A stretch of 64,000 bases of DNA, taken from positions 124,001-188,000 of the forward strand of contig NZ_FOWC01000005.1 in NCBI RefSeq assembly GCF_900115345.1, read 5' to 3'. The notes beneath the pieces are model-generated. The model searched no databases and had not been told where the DNA came from. It was given only the letters and a program-made list of their open reading frames with translations. The translations under genes and the position numbers were made by a program. Numbering within the stretch: the stretch's first letter is position 1; the number at the start of each line of letters is the position of its first letter. Positions 50,470 to 59,676 of the stretch are shown here, in pieces. The stretch comes from Amycolatopsis rubida. Its GTDB lineage: Bacteria > Actinomycetota > Actinomycetes > Mycobacteriales > Pseudonocardiaceae.

Positions 50470-51543
50470 ATGACCAACGTGGAAACGACGGACGCGACCG
50501 GTCTCGGCGAGATCGAGGTCGGCGCGGCCCGGATCAACGTCGACGACAAGCGCATGATCAACGCGCGCGCCGACGTCAACCAGCTGCTGCCGATGAAGTA
50601 CCGGTGGGCCTGGGACAAGTACCTCGCGGCGTGCAACAACCACTGGATGCCGACCGAGGTCGCGATGCAGGCCGACATCGCGCTGTGGAAGTCGACCGAC
50701 GGCCTCACCGAGGACGAGCGGCAGATGCTCAAGCGCAACCTCGGCTTCTTCGCCACGGCGGAGTCCTTGGTGGCCAACAACATCGTGCTCGCGGTGTACC
50801 GGCAGATCACCAACCCGGAGTGCCGCCAGTACCTGCTGCGCCAGGCCTTCGAGGAGGCCGTGCACACGCACACCTTCCAGTACATCTGCGAAAGCCTCGG
50901 CCTGGTCGAGGGCGAGCTGTTCAACATGTACCGCGAGGTCCCGTCCATTTCGGAAAAGGACGCGTGGGCGCTGAAGTACACGCAGAACCTGGAGAACCCG
51001 GACTTCGAGACCGGCACGCCGGAAGCCGACCAGGCGTTCCTGCGCGACCTCGTGGCGTTCTACGTGATCTTCGAGGGCATGTGGTTCTACACCGGTTTCG
51101 CGCAGATCCTGTCGCTGGGCAGGCGGAACAAGATGGTCGGCATCGCCGAGCAGTACCAGTACATCCTGCGCGACGAGTCGATCCACCTGAACTTCGGCAT
51201 CGACTGCATCAACCAGATCAAGATCGAGAACCCGCACCTGTGGACCGAGCAGTTCCAGGCCGAGGTGCGCGGGATGCTGCAGGACGCGTGCGAACTCGAG
51301 GTCTCCTACGCCCGCGACACCATGCCGCGCGGCATGCTCGGCCTGTCGGCCGACCTGTGCGAGCAGTACATGCACTTCATCACCGACCGGCGCGCCCAGC
51401 AGATCGGCCTGTCCCCGATCTACGGCGAGAACGAGAACCCGTTCCCGTGGATGTCGGAGGCGATGGACCTGAAGAAGGAGAAGAACTTCTTCGAAACCCG
51501 CGTCATCGAATACCAGTCCGGCGGCGCCCTGGACTGGGACTGA
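50470..51543 (+). CDS. nrdB: Ribonucleotide reductase radical subunit, class Ic-type (Mn/Fe)
   Basis: A 357-aa R2 protein. Metal ligands are Glu98, Glu129, His132, Glu202, Glu236 and His239. The radical-Tyr position of E. coli (Tyr122) is Phe136 in EEAVHTHTFQY, and the Asp84 position is Glu98. All these residues are offset by exactly +9 from Chlamydia trachomatis R2 (E89, E120, H123, F127, E193, E227, H230), the class Ic prototype that uses Mn(IV)/Fe(III) instead of a tyrosyl radical. Cotranscribed with nrdA. Confidence 0.92.
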   Translation: MTNVETTDATGLGEIEVGAARINVDDKRMINARADVNQLLPMKYRWAWDKYLAACNNHWMPTEVAMQADIALWKSTDGLTEDERQMLKRNLGFFATAESLVANNIVLAVYRQITNPECRQYLLRQAFEEAVHTHTFQYICESLGLVEGELFNMYREVPSISEKDAWALKYTQNLENPDFETGTPEADQAFLRDLVAFYVIFEGMWFYTGFAQILSLGRRNKMVGIAEQYQYILRDESIHLNFGIDCINQIKIENPHLWTEQFQAEVRGMLQDACELEVSYARDTMPRGMLGLSADLCEQYMHFITDRRAQQIGLSPIYGENENPFPWMSEAMDLKKEKNFFETRVIEYQSGGALDWD

Positions 51544-51554
51544 CCACACGATGA

Positions 51555-51597
51555 AACTCGGCCGTGCCCTGGCAACCAGCCAGGGCACGGCCGAGTT
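51555..51597 (+). terminator. Intrinsic-type terminator after nrdB
   Basis: A perfect 19-bp-arm hairpin (51555-51573 and 51579-51597, 5-nt loop) begins 12 nt after the nrdB stop and is followed by CTTTC. From there to about 51844 nothing else was recognised. Confidence 0.85.
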
Positions 51598-51844
51598 CTT
51601 TCACCCGAACAAAACCGCACAGCCCGCCCACACCCCCGTGCAGCCAGCCCCCGCCCTGCACCCCGATACGAAGCCTCCCTGCACAATCCGGCTTCGGGGT
51701 GCTCCACGCCCCCAGCGCAATGTCGCCGCCAGGCGACGAGCAGCTTCTCACCCCCCGAGACACCCACCCGCCTTGTACCAAACCCGCTAAACTCGCCCAC
51801 GCCACTGGTTCGCCAGGACGCAGCCAAGCTCTCCCGACGGCCGC

Positions 51845-52037
51845 GTCCTGACGAGGCAACAGGGAACCCGGTGCGATTCCGGGACTGCCCCGCAGCGGTA
51901 TGTGGGAACGAAAGCTGTCACCGCGAACGCGGTAAAGCACTGGGCGCCCCGCCCGGGAAGCGACAGCCGGTAGGCACGAGCGGTACGCCCACGAGTCCGA
52001 ATACCTGCCACTGGCACGCACGCCGACGGCGTGCGTG
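51845..52037 (+). ncRNA. Cobalamin riboswitch upstream of metE
   Basis: The leader contains the diagnostic B12-box features: GGAACCCGGTGCGATTCCGGGACTGCCCCGCAGC near 51870-51900, followed further on by ACGAGTCCGAATACCTGCC ending near 52010. A 10-bp-arm hairpin (52015-52024/52028-52037) follows as a possible expression platform. B12 binding should repress metE, the B12-independent enzyme, which implies a B12-dependent MetH elsewhere. Confidence 0.9.
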
Positions 52038-52125
52038 AGTCCGGGCCTCGCGGGACAAGGCGCGACCGAAGCACGGTGTTTTCGCGTGCCCGGGCTCTTC
52101 CGGCGAGCACGTGAGGATGCATGCT

Positions 52126-54390
52126 GTGAACACGATCGGCACCACGATTCTCGGCTACCCGCGAATCGGCCCGTCCCGGGAGCTGAAACGGGCGTTGGAG
52201 TCCTACTGGGCGGGAAAGAGCGCCGAGGAAGACCTGCTGACCACCGGGCGGCAGCTGCGCGAACAGACCTGGACCACCCTGCGCGACCAGGGCCTCGACT
52301 CGATCCCGTCCGGCACTTTTTCGCTCTACGACCAGGTATTGGACACCGCCGCGCTGTTCGGCGCGCTGCCGGAGCGCTTCACCCGGCTCGGGCTGTCGCC
52401 GCTGGACACCTCCTTCGCCGCCGCGCGCGGGGTACCGGACGCGCCCGCGCTCGAAATGACGAAGTGGTTCGACACCAACTACCACTACCTCGTCCCGGAG
52501 CTGGGCCCGGATTCCCGATTCTCGCTCACCGGCACCGCGCCGGTCGACGAGGTCCGCGAGGCTCGCGCGCTCGGCATCACGCCGCGTCCGGTGCTCGTCG
52601 GACCGGTCACTTTCCTGCTGCTGTCGAAATCGACCCAGCCCGGGTTCGAACCGCTGGAACTGCTGGACGAACTGCTGCCCGCGTACGCCGGACTTCTGGG
52701 CAAGCTGGCCGACGAGGGCGTCGAGTGGGTCCAGCTGGACGAACCGGCATTCGCCGCGGACCGGACGACACCGGAGTTCAACGCGCTCACTCGCGCGTAT
52801 CACGTGCTGGCCAAGGAAAAGCACCGGCCGAAGCTGCTGGTGGCCGGGTATTTCGGCGGCCTCGGCCGGGCACTGGGCGTCCTGGCCCGCTCCCCCGTCG
52901 AGGCGGTGGCCGTCGACCTGGTGACCGATGAGTCCTTTGTGGATCAAGTCGCGGCGGAAGGAGCCTTGCGAGACAAGGAGGTCCTCGCCGGTGTCGTGGA
53001 CGGGCGGAATGTCTGGCGCACGGATCCAGGCGTCGCACTGTCCCGCGCGGCGCGCTTGAAGGACGCCGCGGCACACGTGAGCGTGTCGACGTCGTGCTCG
53101 CTGCTGCATGTGCCCTACGACGTGGAAGCGGAGACAGATCTCGACCCGCGGCTGAAGAGCTGGCTCGCCTTCGCGCGGCAGAAGGTCGACGAGGTCGTCC
53201 TGCTCGGCCGGGCGCTGCGCGGCGAAGACGTCGACCTCGGTCCGGCACGGGCCGCAGTCGCCGACCGGGCCGGAGCCGCCGAGCTGAGCGACGCCGACGT
53301 CCGGGCCCGCGTCGCGGCACTCCGACCAGAGGACACCGTCCGCGCACCCTACGCGGAACGGGCCGCGGCACAACAGAAATCCCTGAACCTGCCACCCCTG
53401 CCGACCACCACGATCGGCTCCTTCCCGCAAACCGGCGAGGTGCGCCGAGCCCGAGCCGCACACCGCGCGGGCAAGCTCGGCGACGGCGCGTACCGCGACG
53501 CGATGCGCACCGAGATCGAGCGCGTCGTGCGGTTGCAGGAAGACCTCGGCCTCGACGTCCTCGTGCACGGCGAGCCCGAGCGCAACGACATGGTCCAGTA
53601 CTTCGCCGAACAGCTGACCGGCTTCGCGGCGACGGCCCTCGGCTGGGTCCAGTCGTACGGATCCCGGTGCGTGCGGCCGCCGATCCTGTTCGGCGATGTC
53701 TCCCGGCCGAAACCGATGACCGTGGACTGGGCGCGCTACGCGCAAAGCCGCACCGACCGTCCGGTGAAGGGCATGCTGACCGGCCCGGTCACCATCCTGG
53801 CGTGGTCGTTCGTCCGCGACGACCAGCCGCTGGCCGACACCGCACGCCAGGTCGCGCTGGCCGTCCGGGACGAGGTCGCGGACCTGGAGGAGGCCGGGAT
53901 CCGCATCGTGCAGGTCGACGAACCCGCGTTGCGCGAACTGCTGCCGCTGCGCGCGGCGGACCGCGAGGCGTACTTCGGCTGGGCAGTGCCCGCGTTCCGG
54001 CTGGCCACCTCGGGCGTCGCGGAAACGACGCAGATCCACACGCACATGTGCTACTCGGAATTCGGCGACGTGCTGCCCGCGATCGACGCCCTCGACGCCG
54101 ACGTCACCAGCATCGAGGCAGCCCGCTCGAAGATGGAAGTGCTCGCCGATCTGAACGAAGCGGGCTTCGGCCGCGGCGTCGGGCCCGGGGTGTACGACAT
54201 CCACTCGCCGCGCGTGCCGGACCGGGACGAGGTGGCCGGCCTGGTGCGCACGGCGCTCGGCGCGGTTCCGGCGGAGCGGTTGTGGATCAACCCGGACTGC
54301 GGCCTCAAGACCCGCGGTTACGCCGAGGTCGAACCGGCGCTGCGGCATCTGGTCGGCGCGGCCCGGGAACTGCGCGCCGAACCTCGCTGA
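52126..54390 (+). CDS. metE: Cobalamin-independent methionine synthase
   Basis: A 754-aa MetE with two homologous barrels: N-terminal TTILGYPRIGPSRELKRALESYW, C-terminal TTTIGSFPQTGEVR, FPQ...MTVDWARYAQSRTDRPVKGMLTGPVTILAWSF. Zinc-site residues are in HTHMCYSEF and NPDCGLKTRG. It transfers the methyl of 5-methyl-THF-polyglutamate to homocysteine. Start chosen at GTG 52126, 8 nt after GAGGA; ATG 52117 and GTG 52111 are alternatives. Under riboswitch control. Confidence 0.93.
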   Translation: MNTIGTTILGYPRIGPSRELKRALESYWAGKSAEEDLLTTGRQLREQTWTTLRDQGLDSIPSGTFSLYDQVLDTAALFGALPERFTRLGLSPLDTSFAAARGVPDAPALEMTKWFDTNYHYLVPELGPDSRFSLTGTAPVDEVREARALGITPRPVLVGPVTFLLLSKSTQPGFEPLELLDELLPAYAGLLGKLADEGVEWVQLDEPAFAADRTTPEFNALTRAYHVLAKEKHRPKLLVAGYFGGLGRALGVLARSPVEAVAVDLVTDESFVDQVAAEGALRDKEVLAGVVDGRNVWRTDPGVALSRAARLKDAAAHVSVSTSCSLLHVPYDVEAETDLDPRLKSWLAFARQKVDEVVLLGRALRGEDVDLGPARAAVADRAGAAELSDADVRARVAALRPEDTVRAPYAERAAAQQKSLNLPPLPTTTIGSFPQTGEVRRARAAHRAGKLGDGAYRDAMRTEIERVVRLQEDLGLDVLVHGEPERNDMVQYFAEQLTGFAATALGWVQSYGSRCVRPPILFGDVSRPKPMTVDWARYAQSRTDRPVKGMLTGPVTILAWSFVRDDQPLADTARQVALAVRDEVADLEEAGIRIVQVDEPALRELLPLRAADREAYFGWAVPAFRLATSGVAETTQIHTHMCYSEFGDVLPAIDALDADVTSIEAARSKMEVLADLNEAGFGRGVGPGVYDIHSPRVPDRDEVAGLVRTALGAVPAERLWINPDCGLKTRGYAEVEPALRHLVGAARELRAEPR

Positions 54391-54395
54391 CCCGC

Positions 54396-54434
54396 ACCGG
54401 TGCCGGGCAGCGCGGCGCGCTGCCCGGCACCGGT
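54396..54434 (+). terminator. Terminator hairpin after metE
   Basis: Perfect 18-bp arms (54396-54413 and 54417-54434) around GGC, starting 5 nt after the metE stop. No T-run follows, as often in high-GC genomes. Confidence 0.8.
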
Positions 54435-54532
54435 CCGAGGATCACCCGAACGGCAGCCCGCGAGGTATTGTCATCGCGTCAATAACAGGGGACCGTGGAG
54501 GCGGCCGATACCCGTGCCGGGAGGTGGTCGCC

Positions 54533-56050
54533 ATGGCGGACGTGACCGGAAAGACGAGACTCCCGACGGCGGGCGGCGCGCTCGGCAAGGTCGCCAACGC
54601 CGGGAGCGACGGCGTCACGCGGCTGTCGGAAAACCTGCGCGGGAAAATGCCGCCGCTGACCGCGATCCCGTTGCCGCGCAAGGTCGACGAACGCTGGCTC
54701 GGCGCGCGCTGGCCGGTCCGCGAACTCGCGGCTCCCCCGGCGGGCAGCGGCCTGGAACCGGTGCTCGGCGACGACGGGCCGCCGCTGATCGGCCACACGC
54801 TCGACGGGATGCGCTTCGGCCTCGACTTCAGCCTGCACCGCTTCGAACAGTTCGGCCCGGTGTCGTGGATGGGCGTGTTCGGCCAGCGGATCGTGACGCT
54901 CTCCGGGCCCGAGGCCACCCAGGCCGCGCTCGTCAACAAGGACAAGGCGTTTTCCCAGGAGGGCTGGAAGTTCTTCATCGAGCGGTTCTTCGAACGCGGG
55001 CTGATGCTGCTCGATTTCGGCGAGCACCGCCTGCACCGGCGGATCATGCAGGAGGCGTTCACCCGCGACCGGCTCCGCGGCTACGTCGCGCAGATGGGTC
55101 CGGCGCTGCGCGAAGGAGTCGCCGCGCTGCCGTCCGGCCGGCCCCGGCTGTACTGGGCGTTCAAACAGCTGACGCTGGACGTCGCGACGCAGGTTTTCAT
55201 GGGCATGCGCTCCGCCTCCGACGCCGAGCGCATCAATCGCGCGTTCGTGGCCGCTGTGCGCGCCGGTACCGCCGTGGTGCGTTATCCGGTGCCTGGCGGT
55301 CGCTGGGCCGCGGGTTTGCGCGGCAGGCGGACGCTGGAGCGCTATTTCGGCGAGAACCTGACGGCCAAGCGCGAGGCGGACGGCGACGACCTGTTCTCCG
55401 CGCTCTGCCACGCGGTTTCCGAGGACGGCGACCGGTTCAGCGACGCCGACATCGTCAACCACATGATCTTCCTGATGATGGCCGCGCACGACACGACCAC
55501 CATCACCGCCAGCGCGATGGCCTACTACCTCGCCAAACACCCCGAATGGCAGAACCGCGCCCGGGAGGAGTCGCTGCGCCTCGGCGACGACCTGCCGGAC
55601 CTCGAAGCACTGGAAAGCCTCGAAACGCTGGATCTGGTGATGAAGGAGGCGCTGCGGCTGCGCGCGCCGGTGCCGTCGCTGGCGCGAAAGACCACAAAGG
55701 ACACTGCCGTCCTCGGCCATTACCTGCCGGAAGGCACGATGGTCGCCGTGTCGCCGACGCTGAACCACTACTCCCCCGAGCACTGGACCGAGCCGCGGCG
55801 CTTCGACCCCGAGCGGTTCGGCCCGGACCGCCGAGAGGACAAATCGCACCGGTTCGCGTGGATGCCCTTCGGCGGCGGCGCGCACAAGTGCATCGGGCTG
55901 CAGTTCGGCGGCCTGGAGGTGAAAGCGCTCCTGCACGAGCTGCTGCGGGCGCACCGCTGGTCGGTGCCCGAGGACTACGTCGCCAAGTGGGACTACGTCT
56001 CGCTTCCGGTGCCCGCCGACGGACTGCCGGCCCGGCTGGCCTATCGTTGA
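54533..56050 (+). CDS. Cytochrome P450
   Basis: A 505-aa P450. I-helix MAAHDTTTITASAMAYYL, ExxR in VMKEALRLRAPVP, PERF-like RFDPERFGPDR, and the heme loop FGGGAHKCIGLQFG with the axial Cys. There is an N-terminal extension of ~45 residues without membrane span. Substrate and CYP family not assigned; no ferredoxin gene adjoins it. The ATG at 54533 follows GGGAGGTGG. Confidence 0.9.
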   Translation: MADVTGKTRLPTAGGALGKVANAGSDGVTRLSENLRGKMPPLTAIPLPRKVDERWLGARWPVRELAAPPAGSGLEPVLGDDGPPLIGHTLDGMRFGLDFSLHRFEQFGPVSWMGVFGQRIVTLSGPEATQAALVNKDKAFSQEGWKFFIERFFERGLMLLDFGEHRLHRRIMQEAFTRDRLRGYVAQMGPALREGVAALPSGRPRLYWAFKQLTLDVATQVFMGMRSASDAERINRAFVAAVRAGTAVVRYPVPGGRWAAGLRGRRTLERYFGENLTAKREADGDDLFSALCHAVSEDGDRFSDADIVNHMIFLMMAAHDTTTITASAMAYYLAKHPEWQNRAREESLRLGDDLPDLEALESLETLDLVMKEALRLRAPVPSLARKTTKDTAVLGHYLPEGTMVAVSPTLNHYSPEHWTEPRRFDPERFGPDRREDKSHRFAWMPFGGGAHKCIGLQFGGLEVKALLHELLRAHRWSVPEDYVAKWDYVSLPVPADGLPARLAYR

Positions 56051-56296
56051 CGGCCGCCGAGCGGGACAGAAAGGTCGACAGCTGGAGACAAAACCGCAGT
56101 ACAAGCCACCTTCGTGTACTCAAGGTGACTTGATGTCACCAGTTGTGTCGTGCCCATCACTCGTTCAGCCGGTAGACACCCTGTTTGGTCCGTGATGCCG
56201 TGGCATCACTTGCGGCCAACTCGTACCCAGTGTGGGTCTTCGGATCCTCCGCACCGGGCCTGAGCTGGTCTTTGTCCGCGTATGAAGAGGTGGAGT

Positions 56297-58150
56297 GTGC
56301 CGGAGCCTGGTGCCATGCCAGGGTTGGTCGACGTCGCGCGCAAGTACGCGGCGGCGCTGACCGACACCAACGGAGTAACGCTCCCTCCCGCCGAGGTGGA
56401 GCGGCTCCTGCTCGACTTCGCCGGCGAGGTCGCCGCGCGTCCCGAGGACGCGGGCGCCACGCGCCGGTTCACCGCGCTCTTCTCCTCCGCGCCGCTGGGC
56501 ATCGCGCTCACCGACCCGGACGGGACCGTCGTCGAAGCGAACGGCGCGCTGGCCCGGTTGCTCGGCACGTCGACGACCGCGTTGCGGGACAAGCACATCG
56601 CGGATCTCGCCGCCGGTCCGCAGGACGCCGAACGGCTGCGCGCCGCGCTTGAGGGCCTGCCGCTCACCGCCGACGCGCGCCGGACCGTCCAGAGCGTGCA
56701 GCTCGGCCACAGCCGCGACGGCGAACTCACCACGAACGTCACGCTCGCCGCACTGCCCGGCGACCGTCCGGGCACGTACTTCCCGGTGGTCATGGCCGCC
56801 GATGACGACGACCTGCACCTGCTCGGCGAACGGCTGCGCCACCAGAACCTGCACGACCCGCTGACCGGACTGCCCAACAGCGCCGCGTTCACCGCCCAGC
56901 TGGAGCTCGCGCTCGGCTCGGGCGGCTCCGACGAGATCGCCTTGCTGTACCTGGACATCGACGGGTTCAAGGTGATCAACGACGGACTCGGCGCCGGCAT
57001 GGCCGACCAGGTGCTGAAGGCGATCTCGCGGAAGCTGAAGGCGGTGTTCGCCGGCCAGCACGACGGCTACGTCGCGCGGCTGTCCGGCGACGGCTTCGCG
57101 GTGCTGCTGCGCGGCCCGGAGCTGACCGCGCAGGAGACGGTCGTGCTGGCCGACCGGGTGCTGGAGGAGTTCAGCGAGCCGGTGTACGTCGGCGAGCACG
57201 GCATCGGCGTCAGCGCGAGCATCGGGATCGTCGTGCGCCCGGCGAACGAAGGCAGCCACGGCGATCTGCTGCGCGCGGCCGAGCTGGCGCTGCACCGCGC
57301 CAAGGAGGCGGGCAAGGCGCAGTGGATGCTGTTCGACCCGCAGCTCGACGCACGGGACCGCAGCCGCTACCAGCTCGGCGCGGTGATCGCCGGTGCGCTG
57401 GAGAACGGCGAGTTCTCGCTGATCTACCAGCCGACGGTCAAACTCGCGAAGCCGGACGAGATCGCCGCGGTGAACGCCGGACTGCTCTGGAGCCACCCCG
57501 AACGCGGCGAACTCGGCCCCGAGGAGTTCTACCCGCTCGCCCAGACCACCGGAATGACCGTGCCGCTCGGCAAATGGCTGCTGCAGGAATCGCTCGGCGC
57601 GACCGCGCGCTGGCGCGAGCAGTACGGCCCCGCCGCGCCGGACGTCTGCATCCGGCTGCCGAAGCGGCTGGCCATCGACCAGGACCTGGTGCTGCTGGTC
57701 AAGGACCAGCTCGACCGGCACCGCCTGCCCGCGCGAGCGCTGCGGCTGTGCATCGACCGCGCGTCGATGTTCGACGGCGAGGGCGAGGTGCTGGACTCGT
57801 TCACCGTGCTCGCCGACCTCGGCGCGCAGCTCGTGCTCACCATCTCCGGATCGTCCGACCTTGAGCTGATCCCGCGCTACCAGCTCCCGGTCAAGCACGT
57901 CATCCTGAGCGGCCCGGTCGTCGACGCACTGGCCGGCCCCGACCCCGCCGAGACCGACGTGCGGCATCTGTCGCAGCTGGTCACGCGGGCGAAGGAACTG
58001 GGGCTGCGGATCGGCGCGGAGGGCGTGCGCGACGACGCTCATGCCGGACGCCTCCGGGAACAGGGCGTGCTGGCGGCGCGGGGTTCGTTCGTGGCGGAGT
58101 CCGCGACCGGCGACGAGGTCGACGAAATGATCGCCCGGCACGCCAGCTGA
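56297..58150 (+). CDS. PAS-GGDEF-EAL protein with degenerate catalytic motifs
   Basis: About 617 aa, soluble. A PAS domain (~57-175) is followed by a GGDEF domain (~185-335) whose signature reads SGDGF instead of GGDEF (LSGDGFAVLL), and an EAL domain (~345-600) whose EAL is NAG (VNAGLLWSHP). Conserved supporting residues (DIDGFKVIND, DPLTGLPN) remain. It probably lacks both cyclase and phosphodiesterase activity and may sense c-di-GMP or GTP. GTG 56297 is the best-spaced start (AGAGG at 56286-56290); 56282 and 56315 are alternatives. Confidence 0.85.
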   Translation: MPEPGAMPGLVDVARKYAAALTDTNGVTLPPAEVERLLLDFAGEVAARPEDAGATRRFTALFSSAPLGIALTDPDGTVVEANGALARLLGTSTTALRDKHIADLAAGPQDAERLRAALEGLPLTADARRTVQSVQLGHSRDGELTTNVTLAALPGDRPGTYFPVVMAADDDDLHLLGERLRHQNLHDPLTGLPNSAAFTAQLELALGSGGSDEIALLYLDIDGFKVINDGLGAGMADQVLKAISRKLKAVFAGQHDGYVARLSGDGFAVLLRGPELTAQETVVLADRVLEEFSEPVYVGEHGIGVSASIGIVVRPANEGSHGDLLRAAELALHRAKEAGKAQWMLFDPQLDARDRSRYQLGAVIAGALENGEFSLIYQPTVKLAKPDEIAAVNAGLLWSHPERGELGPEEFYPLAQTTGMTVPLGKWLLQESLGATARWREQYGPAAPDVCIRLPKRLAIDQDLVLLVKDQLDRHRLPARALRLCIDRASMFDGEGEVLDSFTVLADLGAQLVLTISGSSDLELIPRYQLPVKHVILSGPVVDALAGPDPAETDVRHLSQLVTRAKELGLRIGAEGVRDDAHAGRLREQGVLAARGSFVAESATGDEVDEMIARHAS

Positions 58151-58219
58151 CCCATCCGCCGCCTGCCCGGCTCCGAACTACTGGGCACGACGACCTTTTC
58201 CTGGAAGGACCCCTCCGCG

Positions 58220-58678
58220 ATGCAGCCCGGCGACCTCGCCCCCGATTTCACCCTCCCCGACGACCAGGGCGCCGAACGCACCCTGTCGGCCCTGCTCGCC
58301 GACGGCCCGGTCGTGCTGTTCTTCTACCCGGCCGCGATGACGAGCGGCTGCACCGCGGAAAGCTGCCACTTCCGGGACCTGGCCGCGGAATTCGCCGAGG
58401 CGGGCGCCCAGCGGGTCGGCATCAGCCCGGACGCCGTCGGCAAGCAGCGCGAGTTCTCCGCGAAGCACGGTTTCGACTACCCGCTGCTGTCCGATGTGGA
58501 CGGCACGGTGGCGAAGCAGTTCGGCGTGTGGCGCAAAATCCTGCCCCTGCACACGAAACGGCAGACGTTCGTGATCGGGACGGACCGGCGGGTGCTGGAC
58601 GTGATCAAGAGCGAACTGAACTTCACGACGCATGCTGACCGGGCGTTGCAGGTGCTTCGGGAGCGCGCGGACGCCTGA
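58220..58678 (+). CDS. bcp: Bcp/PrxQ peroxiredoxin
   Basis: A 152-aa thioredoxin-fold peroxidase. TSGCTAESCHFRD has the peroxidatic Cys and a resolving Cys five residues later (PrxQ type). PDFTLPDDQG and the RQTFVIGTDRRVLDVIKSE region are typical. It reduces H2O2 and organic hydroperoxides using thioredoxin. The GGAAGGACCC site precedes the ATG. Single gene, convergent with the GNAT gene. Confidence 0.92.
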   Translation: MQPGDLAPDFTLPDDQGAERTLSALLADGPVVLFFYPAAMTSGCTAESCHFRDLAAEFAEAGAQRVGISPDAVGKQREFSAKHGFDYPLLSDVDGTVAKQFGVWRKILPLHTKRQTFVIGTDRRVLDVIKSELNFTTHADRALQVLRERADA

Positions 58679-58792
58679 GCACCCCAGCTCGCGGAGCGAA
58701 AGCCACGCGCCTGTCCGCCAGCCGGTGCTCCGCGTCGCCCTGGCGAGCGCCGCTACCGCGAACCCGCCACACACCGCGCTATCGAGAAAACC

Positions 58793-58910
58793 CCGATGCG
58801 GCACTGGGCGCACGCAATGCGCCCCATGCGGCAGTGGGCGCGAGCGACGCACCCAATGCGGCGTTCGGTGCGTCAGACGCATCCCAATGCGGCACTGGGC
58901 GCATTGGCCG
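58793..58910. repeat. Imperfect tandem repeat, ~30-bp units
   Basis: Four units based on AATGCGGCACTGGGCGC start near 58795, 58826, 58857 and 58888, with partial mirrored GACGCA(C/T)CC segments, so the array also has dyad symmetry. It lies in the 58679-58997 gap after bcp, next to a large palindrome. No gene is supported here. Confidence 0.65.
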
Positions 58911-58997
58911 AAGCGGCGCGCAGCGCCTCCGCGGAGAGTGGCGGAAAGTCGGCGGCACGCGGTTTCTCCTCCCAACCGCCGCGCCGGGCGCGTGAAC

Positions 58998-59052
58998 GTC
59001 CGTGAGGGGAACCCTGAGGGAATCTGATTCCCTCAGGGTTCCCCTCACGGAC
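58998..59052. repeat. Palindromic element, copy 3 (perfect 26-bp arms)
   Basis: Arms 58998-59023 and 59027-59052 around CTG, with compensatory differences from copy 1 (e.g. GAACCC/GGGTTC versus GAGCCC/GGGCTC). Paired changes on both arms show that the hairpin is conserved, not just the sequence. It sits between the 3' ends of bcp (+) and the GNAT gene (-). Confidence 0.85.
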
Positions 59053-59078
59053 TTCTGCCGGAAGCAGCGGCAGAACGC

Positions 59079-59612
59079 CTACCCGGCCCGCTCAAGCCGC
59101 CACACCACATTCACCCCGCTGCAGGCCGACGGAAGCCTCCCCTCGGCTTTCTCCTCCCCCGCCCGCGCGAACCCCAGCCGCTCCGGAACCGCGCCGCTGC
59201 GGACGTTCCGCGCATCGTGCTTGATCAGCACCTGCGAAGCGCCCAACCGCCAGGCCAGCGCGACCAGCAGGGCGCTCGCCCGGGTCACATACCCCTTGCC
59301 GGTCTGGCTCTTCGCCAGCCAGTACCCGATCTCCCACCCGTCCTCGCGACGCATCAGCCCGCAACTGCCCGCCAGCTCGGCATCCGGGGTATAGATCGCG
59401 TAGTTGTACTCCTCGCCGCTCTCCCACTGCGCGGCCGCGCGCGCCAAGAACTCGTCCCCCTTGGCCTGGTCGTAGCCGTCGATCGCCCAGGGCATCCAAG
59501 CGGCCAGATGGTCCAGGGATCCCACGACGGTCTCCACCTGCACGTCGCGATGGTCCGGGCGCCAGCGAACGAGGGTGACCACACCGTCGGCGAGAGTGTC
59601 CATGCGAGCCAT
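59079..59612 (-). CDS. GNAT-family N-acetyltransferase (RimJ-like)
   Basis: A 177-aa GNAT. The acceptor/donor region is EYNYAIYTPDAELAGSCGLMRREDGWEIGYWLAKSQTGKGYVTRASALLVALAW, with the pyrophosphate-binding QTGKG, and ends in DARNVRSGAVPERLGF. This pattern is common in RimJ/RimL-type enzymes. Substrate unknown. ATG at 59612, or 59603 as an alternative. Confidence 0.85.
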   Translation of the reverse strand: MARMDTLADGVVTLVRWRPDHRDVQVETVVGSLDHLAAWMPWAIDGYDQAKGDEFLARAAAQWESGEEYNYAIYTPDAELAGSCGLMRREDGWEIGYWLAKSQTGKGYVTRASALLVALAWRLGASQVLIKHDARNVRSGAVPERLGFARAGEEKAEGRLPSACSGVNVVWRLERAG

Positions 59613-59676
59613 CCTGACAGCAGAAACGGCGGCAGGCTCGCGAATTTCGCGAAGCCCGCCGCCGTCCGGCCCACTG

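Noticed and set aside
47502..51017. 1171-codon minus-strand frame across nrdA/nrdB
   Set aside because: Shadow of the nrdA and nrdB reading frames; no start site or family.
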